NCBI RefSeq assembly: GCF_000712595.1
Contig: NZ_JOTN01000001.1
Location: forward strand, 109,901-173,900
DNA from: Bacillus manliponensis
GTDB lineage: Bacteria > Bacillota > Bacilli > Bacillales > Bacillaceae_G
Direction of reading: 5' to 3'
Length of the DNA stretch: 64,000 bases
In this document: in pieces, positions 26,701-34,462 of the stretch
Layout: every line of letters begins with the position of its first letter
Numbering within the stretch: position 1 is the stretch's first letter
Notes under the pieces: model-generated
The model's input: only the letters and a program-made list of their open reading frames with translations
Database searches by the model: none
What the model was told of the DNA's origin: nothing
Translations under genes and position numbers: made by a program

Positions 26701-28956
26701 AAAATAAAAGATATATTGCTGTTCATCAATTTTAAATAACTTAAAGCGATAGAGCGGATCCATTTCTAGATTAAATGGAATTACTGAATCATATTCCATC
26801 TCCTTCTTAGCCTCAATCATTCCCCACTCTTCACCATGAGCAGATAAATCCATTACATGTAAAGCACAATTTGTATGTGGATTGATTGTTTGATAAGGAA
26901 CTCCATTCTCTGTAAAAAAGTTAGTTCTTAAAATATCCTGACTTTGTATTAAATCATTCAAACTTTTTTCTAATGACTCAACATGTAAATTCCCTTCTAT
27001 CTCTATATAGTTAGGTAGATTATATAAAGGATTTAAGCCTTCTAGTTCATTAAGAAACCAAAGCCTTTTTTGTGAATGGGAAAGTTCCATCCGTGACTTA
27101 GGCGTGCTATTTTTTGTCAACTCGACTAAGTTCATTTCAGCATTTTGCTCCTCAATAAATTTACTAATTTCTCGAATTGTCGGATATTCAAATACATGTT
27201 CCAAAGTAATAGAAATATTTAAATCCTGTTTTACTCGAGCAACAAATCTTACAGCAAATAAAGAGTTTCCTCCTATATTAATAAACTTTTCTCTAACGCC
27301 TACCTCTTTTAAATAAAGTAGTTCTTTCCAAAAATCAGCAACTATTTTCTCTAACTTCGTTACTGGCTGTTCCTTTTTTTCAACAATACGTAGTGTTTTA
27401 GGGTTAGGAAGTTCTTTTCGATTTACTTTTCCATTCAAAGATAAAGGTAAATCCTGTAATCTAATGAAGAAAGATGGCATCATTTGTTCAGGTAATAATT
27501 GCTCAATCTCTTGTTTTACTTGTTCTTCATCCCAATCTTTTCCCTCTGCTACTGTTACATAGGCTGTTAAATACGTATGATCCTCTTCATAAAAAGGCTT
27601 TACAATGCACTGCTTAATATACGGAATGCGCTCGATAACAGCCTCAATTTCGCCTAATTCAATTCTTACACCACGAATCTTAACCTGGAAGTCACTTCTC
27701 CCTATATATTCAATTCCACCATCCTTACGTAACCTACAAATATCACCAGTTTTATATAATTGTCCCTCATCTTCAAATGGACTCTTAATAAATTTCTCTT
27801 TCGTTAAATCAGGTTTATTATAGTATCCTTTGGCAACACCTACTCCACCAATATACAGTTCACCATTAATTCCCGGTTCCTCAATTAAAACTTGATTTTC
27901 ATCCATGATATATAGCTGAATGTTGCTAATAGGATAACCGATAGGTACTACATCTCCATCCGCCAATCCGTTACATTTCCAATGAGATACATCTATAGCT
28001 GCTTCAGTAGGTCCGTATAAATTATGAAGCTCTACTTTATCCATTTTTGAGAAAAAAGCTCGTTCCATCGACTTCGTTAGTGCTTCTCCGCTGCAAATAA
28101 CTCTTTTTAAGGATGTATCCTCTTTCTTCATTACCCATGCATCTAAAAAAACTTGTAGCATAGATGGCACAAAGTGAATAGTTGTAATGTTATAATCACC
28201 AATTGTTTTCATCAAATAGCTTGGATCTTTATGTCCATCTGGCTTGGCCATAACTAGTGTTGCACCAGCAATTAATGGCCAGAAGAATTCCCATACCGAG
28301 ACATCAAAGCTATAAGGTGTTTTCTGTAACACACGATCTCTTTCATCTAAAGAAAATTCCTTTTGCATCCACTGAAGGCGGTTATTAAGAGCGACATGTG
28401 TATTCATTACCCCTTTTGGATTACCAGTAGAACCAGACGTGTAAATAATATACATTAAATGATCCTGGGTTACTAACGATTGAGGATTCACCTTAACTTG
28501 TCGATCCAGTTCCTCACATTCATCTAAAGTAACAATTTGCGCTTCATGAGAACACCCATGAATCAATTGACTTTTATCTTTCGTTGAAATAATAAATGAT
28601 GGTCTAGAATCTTCAAGCATATACTCCAATCTTGCTTTTGGATATGAAGGATCTAACGGTACATATGCCCCTCCTGCCTTCAAAATTCCTAGTAATACAA
28701 CTACCAAATCTAAAGAACGTTCCATATAAACTCCAACGGGCTCCTCAAGCTTTAGACCTTTTTGTATCAAAAAGTGAGCTAACTGATTCGCTTTTTCATT
28801 TAATTGTTCATAAGTCAAAGCTTTTTCTTCAAAAATTACTGCCAATTTTGTAGGATTCAACTCCACTTGTCTCTCAACCAATTCATGAACACATAAGTCT
28901 CTATTCTCAAATAAATGTGAGCCATTTGTGATAGCCTGTCTCTCAATTCCATTCAT
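20785..28956 (-). CDS. NRPS, A-T-C-A-T-C-A-T (three modules)
   Basis: A 2723-residue peptide synthetase. Approximate motif positions: A1 YTSGSTGNPKG 170, T1 IGGNSLFA 560, C1 NHIISDGWS 755 (first His of HHxxxDG is Asn), A2 YTSGSTGKPKG 1230, T2 LGGHSLLA 1620, C2 HHIICDGWS 1810, A3 FTSGTTGEPKG 2280, T3 LGGHSLLI 2660. There is no starter condensation domain and no epimerase, so the chain starts with the A1 substrate. The A1 pocket read by eye is DVWHISLID plus Lys, a serine code as in EntF. A2 (DDVQVSSID) and A3 (DVRHFAFLA) match no code I know. The start ATG has GAGGAG upstream and follows the KAS II gene by 24 bases. Confidence 0.94.
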   Translation of the reverse strand: MNGIERQAITNGSHLFENRDLCVHELVERQVELNPTKLAVIFEEKALTYEQLNEKANQLAHFLIQKGLKLEEPVGVYMERSLDLVVVLLGILKAGGAYVPLDPSYPKARLEYMLEDSRPSFIISTKDKSQLIHGCSHEAQIVTLDECEELDRQVKVNPQSLVTQDHLMYIIYTSGSTGNPKGVMNTHVALNNRLQWMQKEFSLDERDRVLQKTPYSFDVSVWEFFWPLIAGATLVMAKPDGHKDPSYLMKTIGDYNITTIHFVPSMLQVFLDAWVMKKEDTSLKRVICSGEALTKSMERAFFSKMDKVELHNLYGPTEAAIDVSHWKCNGLADGDVVPIGYPISNIQLYIMDENQVLIEEPGINGELYIGGVGVAKGYYNKPDLTKEKFIKSPFEDEGQLYKTGDICRLRKDGGIEYIGRSDFQVKIRGVRIELGEIEAVIERIPYIKQCIVKPFYEEDHTYLTAYVTVAEGKDWDEEQVKQEIEQLLPEQMMPSFFIRLQDLPLSLNGKVNRKELPNPKTLRIVEKKEQPVTKLEKIVADFWKELLYLKEVGVREKFINIGGNSLFAVRFVARVKQDLNISITLEHVFEYPTIREISKFIEEQNAEMNLVELTKNSTPKSRMELSHSQKRLWFLNELEGLNPLYNLPNYIEIEGNLHVESLEKSLNDLIQSQDILRTNFFTENGVPYQTINPHTNCALHVMDLSAHGEEWGMIEAKKEMEYDSVIPFNLEMDPLYRFKLFKIDEQQYIFYFNINHIISDGWSHSVFKAELFKFYKRNITLENAHVEERVQYSDYIDWQKGLADSPGFKKQLNYWKEKLSAETPFIQLTADQGITSSNSHEGNVDSFRFPKELIARLEELCKEKGSTLFMAMLSLYKAFLYRLSGENDLAVGIPIAGRNHPKLEELIGFFVNTLVIRNKIDGEMSFEDVMQVVRKTSIEAFSNSDVPFEKIVEEIQPQRSLNQTPLFQYMFAFQDLASQLVEVSDLKISDPTLIHNGTAKFDLTLFIERDEKGYFGKWEYRTDIFDKETIVRFTSILLNLLSNITENSDLPIKNLSLLTKQEEEFLIKGLNDTKTTFPDVCLHELFEQQVECTPDYIAVKYEGEQLTYRELNEKANQMAHCLQQKGIVADAPVGLRIDRSLELVVAMLGILKAGGAYLPIDAELPANRVHSILNDANATLCLTQKSNANLESEGIEYVEFSLNEESLNKFPVTKPHVALSPDHLVSVYYTSGSTGKPKGVSSTHRGWVNRMNWMQNKHQLKEKEVVLQKTTLTFDDAAVEFFWPLMVGGVIALIPKDMHKDPNSILQCAIHYNVSVLQFVPSMLQMVVDLITPEQRKLLSNLRVVVSSGEALKTNLINEFYEKVPGNLFNSWGATEVSIDSTCFDCAPVNSQNAEICSVGKAIDNNRVYVLNRHLKPVPIGTVGDLYIAGIGLARGYLNNPKRTAEAFIPDPFYPGEAMYRTGDRGYLRADGNIMFVGREDNQIKLRGMRIELGEIENNLRMLDNIKEAVVLVKSTDTNMQHLVAYYTEGNEDKSANSIKRILQKNLPDYMVPSYYVKLEKFPLNANGKIDRKALPEPSKENLVINSQFIAPRNEVEQKMEEVWKLRLGLERVGTQDDFFELGGHSLLAVQIIADINREFNSNLQVKDLFKNSTIEKISQNVQPYFGVRRLGERIQKVDRTTDIPLSDAQKRIWFLNQLNHDAKYNMPLVLKFSGLVDEAKLNNSINQLINRHESLRTIFIEENGIPQQKVLSNLNITLQKEDLEGQDLQVVIQKELQNTFDLSKSPLIRGKLVRCAGEHILILTFHHIICDGWSLKILKEELLRIYMGKLELLEEPTQYPDYAVWQMKYKEEKEYQEQLLYWKKKLAGQIPLLQLPTDKQLKQSQQTNYTIHKVLEKDVSKRIKSFSKEQKITTFMNFLTTFNMLLSKLSEQKEIILGTPVVNRNLEELSSSVGLYLNTLPLKVELDNNEQYTSLLQKVKQVVMEAFSHQDVSFERIVEEIQPERNLSRNPLFDVLINYRNFEEEKTYRLANMEVKEVAVDSIESKFFMTLYIEETFDNFNISLAFQNNMFSIERMEELLNQYEYLLEQVLENPSNLVGDFSLITPHVEAVLPDPTVQLEEENFQTVIESVKYWASTQPNHVAVEEGETQYTYHHLQNRSLQIANAILEQNVGMEKVIGVYGERSFEMISSILGVLHVKNIFLNIDYQVPEQRMKRMLEISQTACIVATQPMQSEHEKIAENLGIPIIKTYLFPETNLVTNINLDTDLINKDAYIFFTSGTTGEPKGVLGTHNGLAQFLYWQRTQFEVTPMDRTGQLTHVAFDVYLRDVFLPLTSGATLCIPNKEEDNILKWLQEKEITLLHAVPSLSRNWLYGSVNTGCLNKLRHIFFAGEPLQSTLVQAWREITDAQINNFYGQTETTLAKCFYEVPMELTFDVVPIGKPIFNAQLLVVNERGKLCGVGEPGEIIVRTPYCTKGYINKNIEAFCKNEFTKQSEDKLYRTGDMGRFRPDGGIEIIGRNDGEVKIRGVRINKGEVAAVITKQMNVTQCLVVDVNKAGETRLDAYVVFKEKDKIDLNQLRRELMKELPLVMIPNKFIAIDKVPVTKNGKVDKKQLLRYVVKQKEQLEESEPSLIEKEIIKIWSELLPNKKINRNDNFFELGGHSLLIVKMISIVRECLNYEVSLRVVFENPTVQEMATYLLNSKKRKGIVMKKLDRVKQKVKE

Positions 28957-28980
28957 TTCATTCTCTCCTCGTTTTATCCA

Positions 28981-30216
28981 TTAAATTTTTTTCACAACAA
29001 GACATACATTATGTCCACCAAATCCAAATGAGTTACTTATTGCGATGGTCACCTTATGCGCTTGCGCTTCATTTGGAACATAATTTAAATCTAATCCTTC
29101 ATCCTGTTCTTTATAATTAATAGTTGGAGGAACAATATCATGTTTCAAAGATAAGATACTTGCAATTAGCTCTACAGCACCAGCTCCTCCAAGTAAATGG
29201 CCCGTCATGGATTTAATCGAACTAATTGGAACCAACTTTGCTTTATCCCCCATCAACTTTTTGATAGCCATTGTCTCACAATAATCATTTAGTTTTGTGC
29301 TTGTTCCATGAGCATTAATATAATCTATATCTTCGCGACCAACATTTGCCTCTTCTAGGGCAAGCTTCATTGCCATTAACATCCCTTCACCTTCAGCATC
29401 TGGAGCAGTAATATGATACGCATCTGTTGTTGCTCCATATCCAGCTAACTCAGCTAATATTGTTGCCCCTCTTTTCTTCGCAAACTCTTCTGATTCTAGA
29501 ATCAACACTCCCCCACCTGTACCAATTACAAAACCATCTCTATTTTTATCAAATGGTCGACTTGCTTCTTTTGGATTGTCATTTCTCGTAGAAAGTGCCT
29601 TAATTCTAGAGAAAGAAGCTATATCCATTGGAGTAAATTCTCCTTCTACTCCTCCGACAATCATTACATCGGCTTCATCGTACTGTATGGCACGCATTCC
29701 TTCACCAATACAATTTGCTGCTGTAGCACAAGCAGTTACAAAAGATCCACTTTTCCCCTTAGCACCAAACCGGATGGCAATTTCATTTGCCACAGCATTA
29801 TTTAACATTCCAGATGCTAAATAAGGACTGACTCCTCTTGGACCTTTGTCTAATAGCTTCTTATAATTTTCAAGAATCATGTGCATGCCACCAGCACCTG
29901 ATCCTACAATGGTTCCTATACGATAAGGGTTTAGTTTATTCATTGGCAGGTTTGCTTGCTTCATAGCTTGTATTGCAGCAGCTCCTCCATATTGCGTAAA
30001 CGTATCCATTCGGTTAATTTCTTTTGAATTAAAATAGCTTTTTGCATCGAAACCCTTCACTTCTGCACCAATTCTAGTTACATATCCTTCTGCGTCAAAA
30101 AAACTTATATAGTCAACTCCACTTACACCATGAATTAAATTATTCCAAAAAGATTCCACATTGTTACCTATCGGTGTAATAACTCCCATTCCTGTAACCA
30201 CTACACGCTTTTTCAT
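28981..30216 (-). CDS. beta-ketoacyl-ACP synthase II (FabF family), first gene of NRPS operon
   Basis: A 411-residue ketosynthase with the full Cys-His-His triad: VTACATAAN, NAHGTSTK and KSMTGHLLG. It condenses an acyl thioester with malonyl- or methylmalonyl-ACP. The start MKKRVVVTGMGVITP and the length are those of housekeeping FabF, but the gene heads the NRPS operon behind a cluster-specific promoter. AAAGGGG precedes the ATG. Two roles are possible: building the acyl part of the product with the ACP and acyltransferases of the left operon, or acting as an antibiotic-insensitive FabF copy for self-protection. A second KAS II lies at 39396-40628. I favour biosynthesis. Confidence 0.92.
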   Translation of the reverse strand: MKKRVVVTGMGVITPIGNNVESFWNNLIHGVSGVDYISFFDAEGYVTRIGAEVKGFDAKSYFNSKEINRMDTFTQYGGAAAIQAMKQANLPMNKLNPYRIGTIVGSGAGGMHMILENYKKLLDKGPRGVSPYLASGMLNNAVANEIAIRFGAKGKSGSFVTACATAANCIGEGMRAIQYDEADVMIVGGVEGEFTPMDIASFSRIKALSTRNDNPKEASRPFDKNRDGFVIGTGGGVLILESEEFAKKRGATILAELAGYGATTDAYHITAPDAEGEGMLMAMKLALEEANVGREDIDYINAHGTSTKLNDYCETMAIKKLMGDKAKLVPISSIKSMTGHLLGGAGAVELIASILSLKHDIVPPTINYKEQDEGLDLNYVPNEAQAHKVTIAISNSFGFGGHNVCLVVKKI

Positions 30217-30246
30217 TAATAATCCCCTTTGCCTGAATTTAATATT

Positions 30247-30289
30247 ATTTTACAAAATAAGATGTATATAAAAATCCGTATTTCCCGCA
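30247..30289 (-). promoter_or_regulatory. predicted LuxR-type promoter, proximal, NRPS operon
   Basis: TGCG-N5-TACGG on the minus strand (30276-30289), 23 bases, then TAAAAT as -10 (30247-30252). The start of transcription would lie about 25 bases before ATG 30216. Same layout as the other cluster promoters. Confidence 0.78.
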
Positions 30290-30416
30290 ACCTTTTTCAA
30301 AATAAAAAATGAATACTGCGCTGAATATTTTTTACAGAAATTTCAGCTAAATAAAACTTCACTATCTCTAAACCTAATATCGTATAGGTAATTCTCTATA
30401 TTTCTAATTGACTAGT

Positions 30417-30459
30417 ATTCTATAATATTGCAACTATAATCACATCCGTATTTCTCGCA
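30417..30459 (-). promoter_or_regulatory. predicted LuxR-type promoter, middle, NRPS operon
   Basis: TGCG-N5-TACGG on the minus strand (30446-30459), 23 bases, then TAGAAT as -10 (30417-30422). Tandem with the proximal promoter, 170 bases upstream of it, same direction. Confidence 0.7.
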
Positions 30460-30602
30460 TCTTTTTTGAGATAAGAAATTAAAAACCTTTTTATTATTCT
30501 TCACAAATAAAGCAAACAATCTGTTTCTATATTAAACAACCCCTCATATATTTTTATAATCTTCCCAGACTTTTTCATCTATAAAGAAGCTTCAATTACG
30601 CA

Positions 30603-30760
30603 ATAAAGTGAAACTTCACTCAGTCGGGGTTTTCTTCATCCCCCACTGATTGTTAGTTGAACCAATCGGGCTTTTACTGGCTCTTAATCTCCCCCCTAAA
30701 CTTCTTTGCTTCTCTCAAGTTTTGAGGTGGGAGTCTTACAGCCAGTTAATGCGGGATAAA
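30603..30760 (+). repeat. bcr1-like repeat, copy 1
   Basis: About 148 bp bounded by ATAAA on both sides (30603-30607 and 30756-30760). It starts GTGAAACTTCACT and ends TTAATGCGGG, and contains several foldable inverted repeats. It is closely similar to three other copies in this window, all in the same orientation. Size, conservation and the ATAAA (TTTAT) flanks fit the cereus-group element bcr1. It lies between the middle and distal copies of the cluster promoter motif and codes for nothing. Confidence 0.82.
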
Positions 30761-30826
30761 ATATTTCTAACATCTCTCCTTAACTACAAATATTCCTATT
30801 ACTTTTTCATGTGATTGTTTAATAAA

Positions 30827-30869
30827 AGTATAAATTTTCCTACAATTTTATATATCCGTATAAAGCGCA
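30827..30869 (-). promoter_or_regulatory. predicted LuxR-type promoter, distal, upstream of the repeat
   Basis: TGCG-N5-TACGG on the minus strand (30856-30869), 23 bases, then TATACT as -10 (30827-30832). It points towards the NRPS operon over 600 bases away and would read through bcr1-like copy 1. It also lies 75 bases upstream of the divergent sfp-type gene, where a bound activator could act on the other strand. Confidence 0.55.
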
Positions 30870-30886
30870 ATAATTTACAGAATCTA

Positions 30887-30915
30887 TTGACTCTTAAATT
30901 AATTTCTAATACGTT
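30887..30915 (+). promoter_or_regulatory. possible sigma-A promoter of the PPTase gene
   Basis: TTGACT (30887-30892), 17 bases, TACGTT (30910-30915), about 28 bases before ATG 30944. The -35 is good, the -10 weak. Confidence 0.45.
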
Positions 30916-30943
30916 AAAAGAAAAGTAATAAAAGGAGGGTAAT

Positions 30944-31672
30944 ATGCTTACAATTCCGAAGTATCTAGACAATATTCAACCAATATCAAAATCTGATGTT
31001 CATTTATGGTTATTACATCTCGATTCGTCTGCATATTTGCTAGAAAGCCACTTATCGGAAAATGAGTTACTGAAAGCAAAGCGGTTTCTAGATCAAAAGG
31101 CAAAGGAAACTTTCATTATTTGTCGCGGTACTTTACGTCTCTTACTAAGTTGTTACTTACAGCGAGATCCGAAAGAGATTGAATTACATTACAATTCATA
31201 CGGTAAACCTTTTATAGCACCTTCTCAAAATAAGGATGGTCTAAACTTTAACATCTCACACTCTCAAAATATGGGAGCCTTTGCTTTCTCTAAAGATCGA
31301 ATAATTGGTGTTGATATTGAGGAAATAAATCCTACTATCAATATTGATGAACTTAGCTCGATTATTATGAACGAGATAGAATTAGAGTGGTTTCGTACAC
31401 TCCAACAATCAGAAAAAGTTCATGCCTTCTATCATCTTTGGACTCAAAAAGAAGCCATTTTAAAAGCTCAAGGTACTGGCTTTCAACAACCACCAAACAA
31501 TTTCTCAGGCCATTTAACTTCAGAAACTGTTTTAAGAAATATGAAAGTTAAAAATGGGATACTTAACAGTTTTTTGGTCAAAGATAGTTACTCTACTTGT
31601 ATTTGTACAGATGATGCCGTAGATGTTCATACTATATATCTACCATCAGTTGCGTCCCTAAATCTAACTTAG
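30944..31672 (+). CDS. Sfp-type 4'-phosphopantetheinyl transferase
   Basis: A 242-residue PPTase that would convert the NRPS carrier domains and the ACP to their active holo form with coenzyme A. The family motifs are IGVDIEEI (about residue 125, Mg-binding) and FYHLWTQKEAILKAQGTGF (about 165, catalytic WxxKEA). Length is that of the Sfp group, not the short AcpS type. AAGGAGGG precedes the ATG. It is divergent from the NRPS operon and one of only two plus-strand genes in the cluster. Four NRPS carrier sites and the type II ACP are its likely local substrates. Confidence 0.92.
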   Translation: MLTIPKYLDNIQPISKSDVHLWLLHLDSSAYLLESHLSENELLKAKRFLDQKAKETFIICRGTLRLLLSCYLQRDPKEIELHYNSYGKPFIAPSQNKDGLNFNISHSQNMGAFAFSKDRIIGVDIEEINPTINIDELSSIIMNEIELEWFRTLQQSEKVHAFYHLWTQKEAILKAQGTGFQQPPNNFSGHLTSETVLRNMKVKNGILNSFLVKDSYSTCICTDDAVDVHTIYLPSVASLNLT

Positions 31673-31688
31673 GTAATTTATTGATTCT

Positions 31689-31718
31689 TTGACATATTTT
31701 TATTTTTCAGTATATAAT
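31689..31718 (+). promoter_or_regulatory. strong sigma-A-like promoter
   Basis: Consensus TTGACA (31689-31694) and TATAAT (31713-31718), 18 bases apart. The next gene starts 350 bases further on, so this would give a long untranslated leader or a separate short transcript. Confidence 0.6.
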
Positions 31719-32068
31719 CGTTATAAAAAACACCACATAATTACAAAAAAGATAATTAGTTCCTTTAACTAAAGAAAACTTTATCATATCCCTATTTCAT
31801 AGCTTATATCAGATACCTCTTCAAAGACTTTCATTTATTATTAATAAAAACAACTTAATTGATAAAAGTAACTGTATGAAATTGAATGAAGAATTACAAA
31901 GGGGCAAAGGAATACTAAATACAACTTGAGTCTTCACAAAAAATGCAAGTTTAACATAACACCTAAAGATAACATCATAGATTAACTTAGACGGCTACCT
32001 AAGGAATAAAACTCCTCATTTAGAGGGGAAAAATAAATAATTTAATATAAAATATAAGGAGATAAAAA
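31719..32068 (+). other. 350-base leader or gap without a supported gene
   Basis: AT-rich stretch between the consensus promoter and the membrane protein gene. I see one 17-codon frame (ATG at about 31873) without a ribosome site and a weak CCTC/GAGG hairpin near 32014-32032. No known riboswitch shape is recognised. AAGGAG before ATG 32069 belongs to the next gene. Confidence 0.4.
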
Positions 32069-32722
32069 ATGGATTTTATTTTAGAAAACAAATGGACATT
32101 TCTCATTATTGCTGAAGTTGTATTTTGGATTTCAATTCTAAGTTTCTTAATATTAAGGTATTGGTTTGAACTTAAAAAATCTAGTTTAGCATTCTTTATT
32201 TTGTTTATTGTGAATGACTTGTGGATTGCTACAATGGGATTTTTCGATTACTTAAAAACGGGGAAATTTTCAAACTACCAAATTATTATCGTCGTGATTA
32301 TTGTCTATGCACTAACTTATGGAAAAAATGATTTTAGAAAGCTTGATGCTTTTATACAAAAAAAAGTTGCAGGTTGGAAAGGCAACCCTATCCCAGAAGT
32401 TAATATTCCAAAAAGACTATCTGGAAAAGAACATGCAAAAAATGAAAGAAAACAATTTTTCTTTCATTTCCTTACTTATGTAGTAGTTCATGCTATATTT
32501 ATAATAATATTCGGTCTCTCTAATCAACTTCATGATATCCAAAATATAGGAAGTTCACTATCACAATGGTTCGAAGAAATTCACCCACAATTACCGACTA
32601 ATAATATGGCTGTAAATAACTTAAGTAGAATTTGGACACTTATACTAGCTATTGATGGGGCAATCTCTTTATCCTACACATTCTTCCCTAGAAGTGAAGA
32701 ATCTAAAAGCACAGCATCTTAA
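32069..32722 (+). CDS. integral membrane protein of unknown function
   Basis: A 217-residue protein with an N-terminal membrane helix (about 10-30), a second pair at about 38-55 and 68-85, a basic soluble loop at 88-140 and further helices at about 143-165 and 185-205. No signal peptide or catalytic motif. Its N-terminus (ENKWTFLIIAEVVFWISILS) closely resembles the broken membrane gene next to the MerR regulator at 54.1 kb (TEYRWAFLIGAEIIFWCSVM), so both belong to one family. That family appears in the core region together with a MerR regulator; here it lies alone inside the cluster. AAGGAG precedes the ATG. It may be a passenger, or protect the membrane. Confidence 0.78.
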   Translation: MDFILENKWTFLIIAEVVFWISILSFLILRYWFELKKSSLAFFILFIVNDLWIATMGFFDYLKTGKFSNYQIIIVVIIVYALTYGKNDFRKLDAFIQKKVAGWKGNPIPEVNIPKRLSGKEHAKNERKQFFFHFLTYVVVHAIFIIIFGLSNQLHDIQNIGSSLSQWFEEIHPQLPTNNMAVNNLSRIWTLILAIDGAISLSYTFFPRSEESKSTAS

Positions 32723-32764
32723 ATCTCATTAGAAAATAGTTTCTATTCAAAACTAATAAATTAA

Positions 32765-32812
32765 GCAATAAAGTAAAGAACCTTGATTAATCAAGGTTCT
32801 TTACTTTATTGC
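32765..32812. terminator. bidirectional terminator, 48-bp perfect palindrome
   Basis: Perfect inverted repeat of 24 + 24 bases centred between 32788 and 32789, between two convergent genes (membrane protein on plus, carboxyltransferase on minus). The central TTAA region would form the turn. Confidence 0.8.
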
Positions 32813-32911
32813 TCAGCAATTTACCTTTCCCTCTCGCTCTAGCATAGCCAAATATAATTACATAAGAATTTATTATTATTATCTTACTCCCCAAATTCTA
32901 TAATTAACAAT

Positions 32912-34462
32912 TTATAATGGAATATTCCCATGCTTTTTTTTAGGTATTTCTTCTTTTTTTGTTCGTAACATATCCAGTGCTTGTATCAGTTTTATACGTG
33001 TCTCCCTCGGATCTATAATATCATCAACCATACCGTACTTTGCAGCAACATAAGGATTTCCAAATTTATCACTATATTCATCAATCAGCTCCTGACGTCT
33101 TACTTCAGGTTCATCACTATTCTTAATCTCTTTTGAAAAAATGACATTTACCGCTCCCTGTGACCCCATAACTGCAATTTCTGCATTTGGCCATGCATAT
33201 ACGATATCTGCTCCAATTGCTTTACTATTTAGTGCCACATATGCTCCTCCGTAAGCTTTTCTTAAAATCACAGTAATTTTCGGTACGGTTGCTTCAGAAT
33301 ATGCATATAAGACTTTGGCACCATGACGAATAATACCACTATGCTCTTGATTCACTCCTGGAAAAAAACCAGTTACATCTTCAAATGTAATCACCGGAAT
33401 TTGAAAAGAGTCGCAAAAACGAATAAATCTTGCTGCCTTATCAGATGAGTTAATATCAAGACTTCCTGCTAGTATTTTTGGTTGATTACAAACTAGTCCA
33501 ACTGATTCTCCATTTATACGTGCAAACCCTACTACAATATTTTTAGCAAAACCTTTTTGCACCTCAAAAAAAGATGCAAAGTCTACTACTTGTTCAATAA
33601 CTCGCCGAATATCATAAGGACGTTGTGCATCATTTGGCACGATATCTGCTAAATCTATACGATAATCTTCTTCTGATTCTTCTTTTAACATAGGTGGCTT
33701 TTCTTGACAATTTTGTGGAAAATAAGACAAAAGTACACGTACAAAGTATAAAGCTTCCTCTTCATCTACCGCTGAAAAATGTGCATTTCCGCTAATTTTA
33801 TTATGAACTCTAGCTCCACCTAAGTTTTCTGATGAAATCCTCTCACCTGTTACCGCTTCGATTACCTTTGGTCCAGTAATAAACATTTGACTCTTTTCTT
33901 CAACCATTATTACAAAATCTGTAATAGCTGGTGAATAGACTGCCCCACCTGCACACGGTCCTAAAATTACTGATATTTGAGGGATAACTCCTGAATATTT
34001 TACGTTTCTGCGGAAAATTTGACCATATCCATCCAAAGACAATACCCCTTCTTGAATACGTGCACCTCCAGAATCATTTAACCCAACAATTGGTACACCA
34101 TTTTTTGCAGCTAAATCCATCACATTAGAAATCTTCTTAGCATGCATTTCTCCAAGTGCGCCACCAAACACTGTAAAATCTTGTGAGAAAAGATAAATCG
34201 GACGGCCGTTTATTTTACCATAACCAGTAACAACACCATCACCTGGACCACTTTTTTTATCTAATCCAAAATCTGTACACCGGTGTTCAATAAAAGGTTG
34301 TAATTCTACAAATGTACCTTCATCTACTAATAGTTCAATTCGCTCCCTAGCCGTTAGCTTTCCCCTTTGATGTTGTTTATAGATTTGTTCGTCACCACCC
34401 CCCATATGGATAGTGCTTTTTTTGTCATATAATTCAGTTATTTTACTGTAAATATCAATCAA
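32912..34462 (-). CDS. acyl-CoA carboxylase beta chain / methylmalonyl-CoA decarboxylase alpha-type
   Basis: A 516-residue biotin-dependent carboxyltransferase of the propionyl-CoA carboxylase beta / methylmalonyl-CoA decarboxylase alpha family. Landmarks: RGKLTARERIELLVDEGTF, GLNDSGGARIQEGV, LGPCAGGAVYSPA (first oxyanion site), and AYGGAYVAL and MGSQGAVNVIF in the second half. The start is TTG 34462, overlapping the epimerase stop, with a strong GGAGGTGA 9 bases upstream. No biotin carboxylase or biotin carrier gene is in the window, so it must borrow them or act as a decarboxylase. Paired with an epimerase it would set the methylmalonyl-CoA pool for the ketosynthases. Confidence 0.88.
   Translation of the reverse strand: MIDIYSKITELYDKKSTIHMGGGDEQIYKQHQRGKLTARERIELLVDEGTFVELQPFIEHRCTDFGLDKKSGPGDGVVTGYGKINGRPIYLFSQDFTVFGGALGEMHAKKISNVMDLAAKNGVPIVGLNDSGGARIQEGVLSLDGYGQIFRRNVKYSGVIPQISVILGPCAGGAVYSPAITDFVIMVEEKSQMFITGPKVIEAVTGERISSENLGGARVHNKISGNAHFSAVDEEEALYFVRVLLSYFPQNCQEKPPMLKEESEEDYRIDLADIVPNDAQRPYDIRRVIEQVVDFASFFEVQKGFAKNIVVGFARINGESVGLVCNQPKILAGSLDINSSDKAARFIRFCDSFQIPVITFEDVTGFFPGVNQEHSGIIRHGAKVLYAYSEATVPKITVILRKAYGGAYVALNSKAIGADIVYAWPNAEIAVMGSQGAVNVIFSKEIKNSDEPEVRRQELIDEYSDKFGNPYVAAKYGMVDDIIDPRETRIKLIQALDMLRTKKEEIPKKKHGNIPL

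Noticed and set aside
31719-32068. A riboswitch in the 350-base leader of the membrane-protein gene
   Set aside because: Only a weak 4-bp hairpin is visible and no known riboswitch core; the leader may simply be an untranslated stretch.
33032-33045. A sixth copy of the LuxR-type box (CCGTA-N5-CAGC) in the carboxyltransferase gene
   Set aside because: It misses the CGCA half, lies inside a coding region and has no matching -10.
32912-34462. The carboxyltransferase as a resistant AccD copy, as in the andrimid cluster
   Set aside because: It is of the propionyl-CoA carboxylase/methylmalonyl decarboxylase type without the AccD zinc finger and is coupled to an epimerase.
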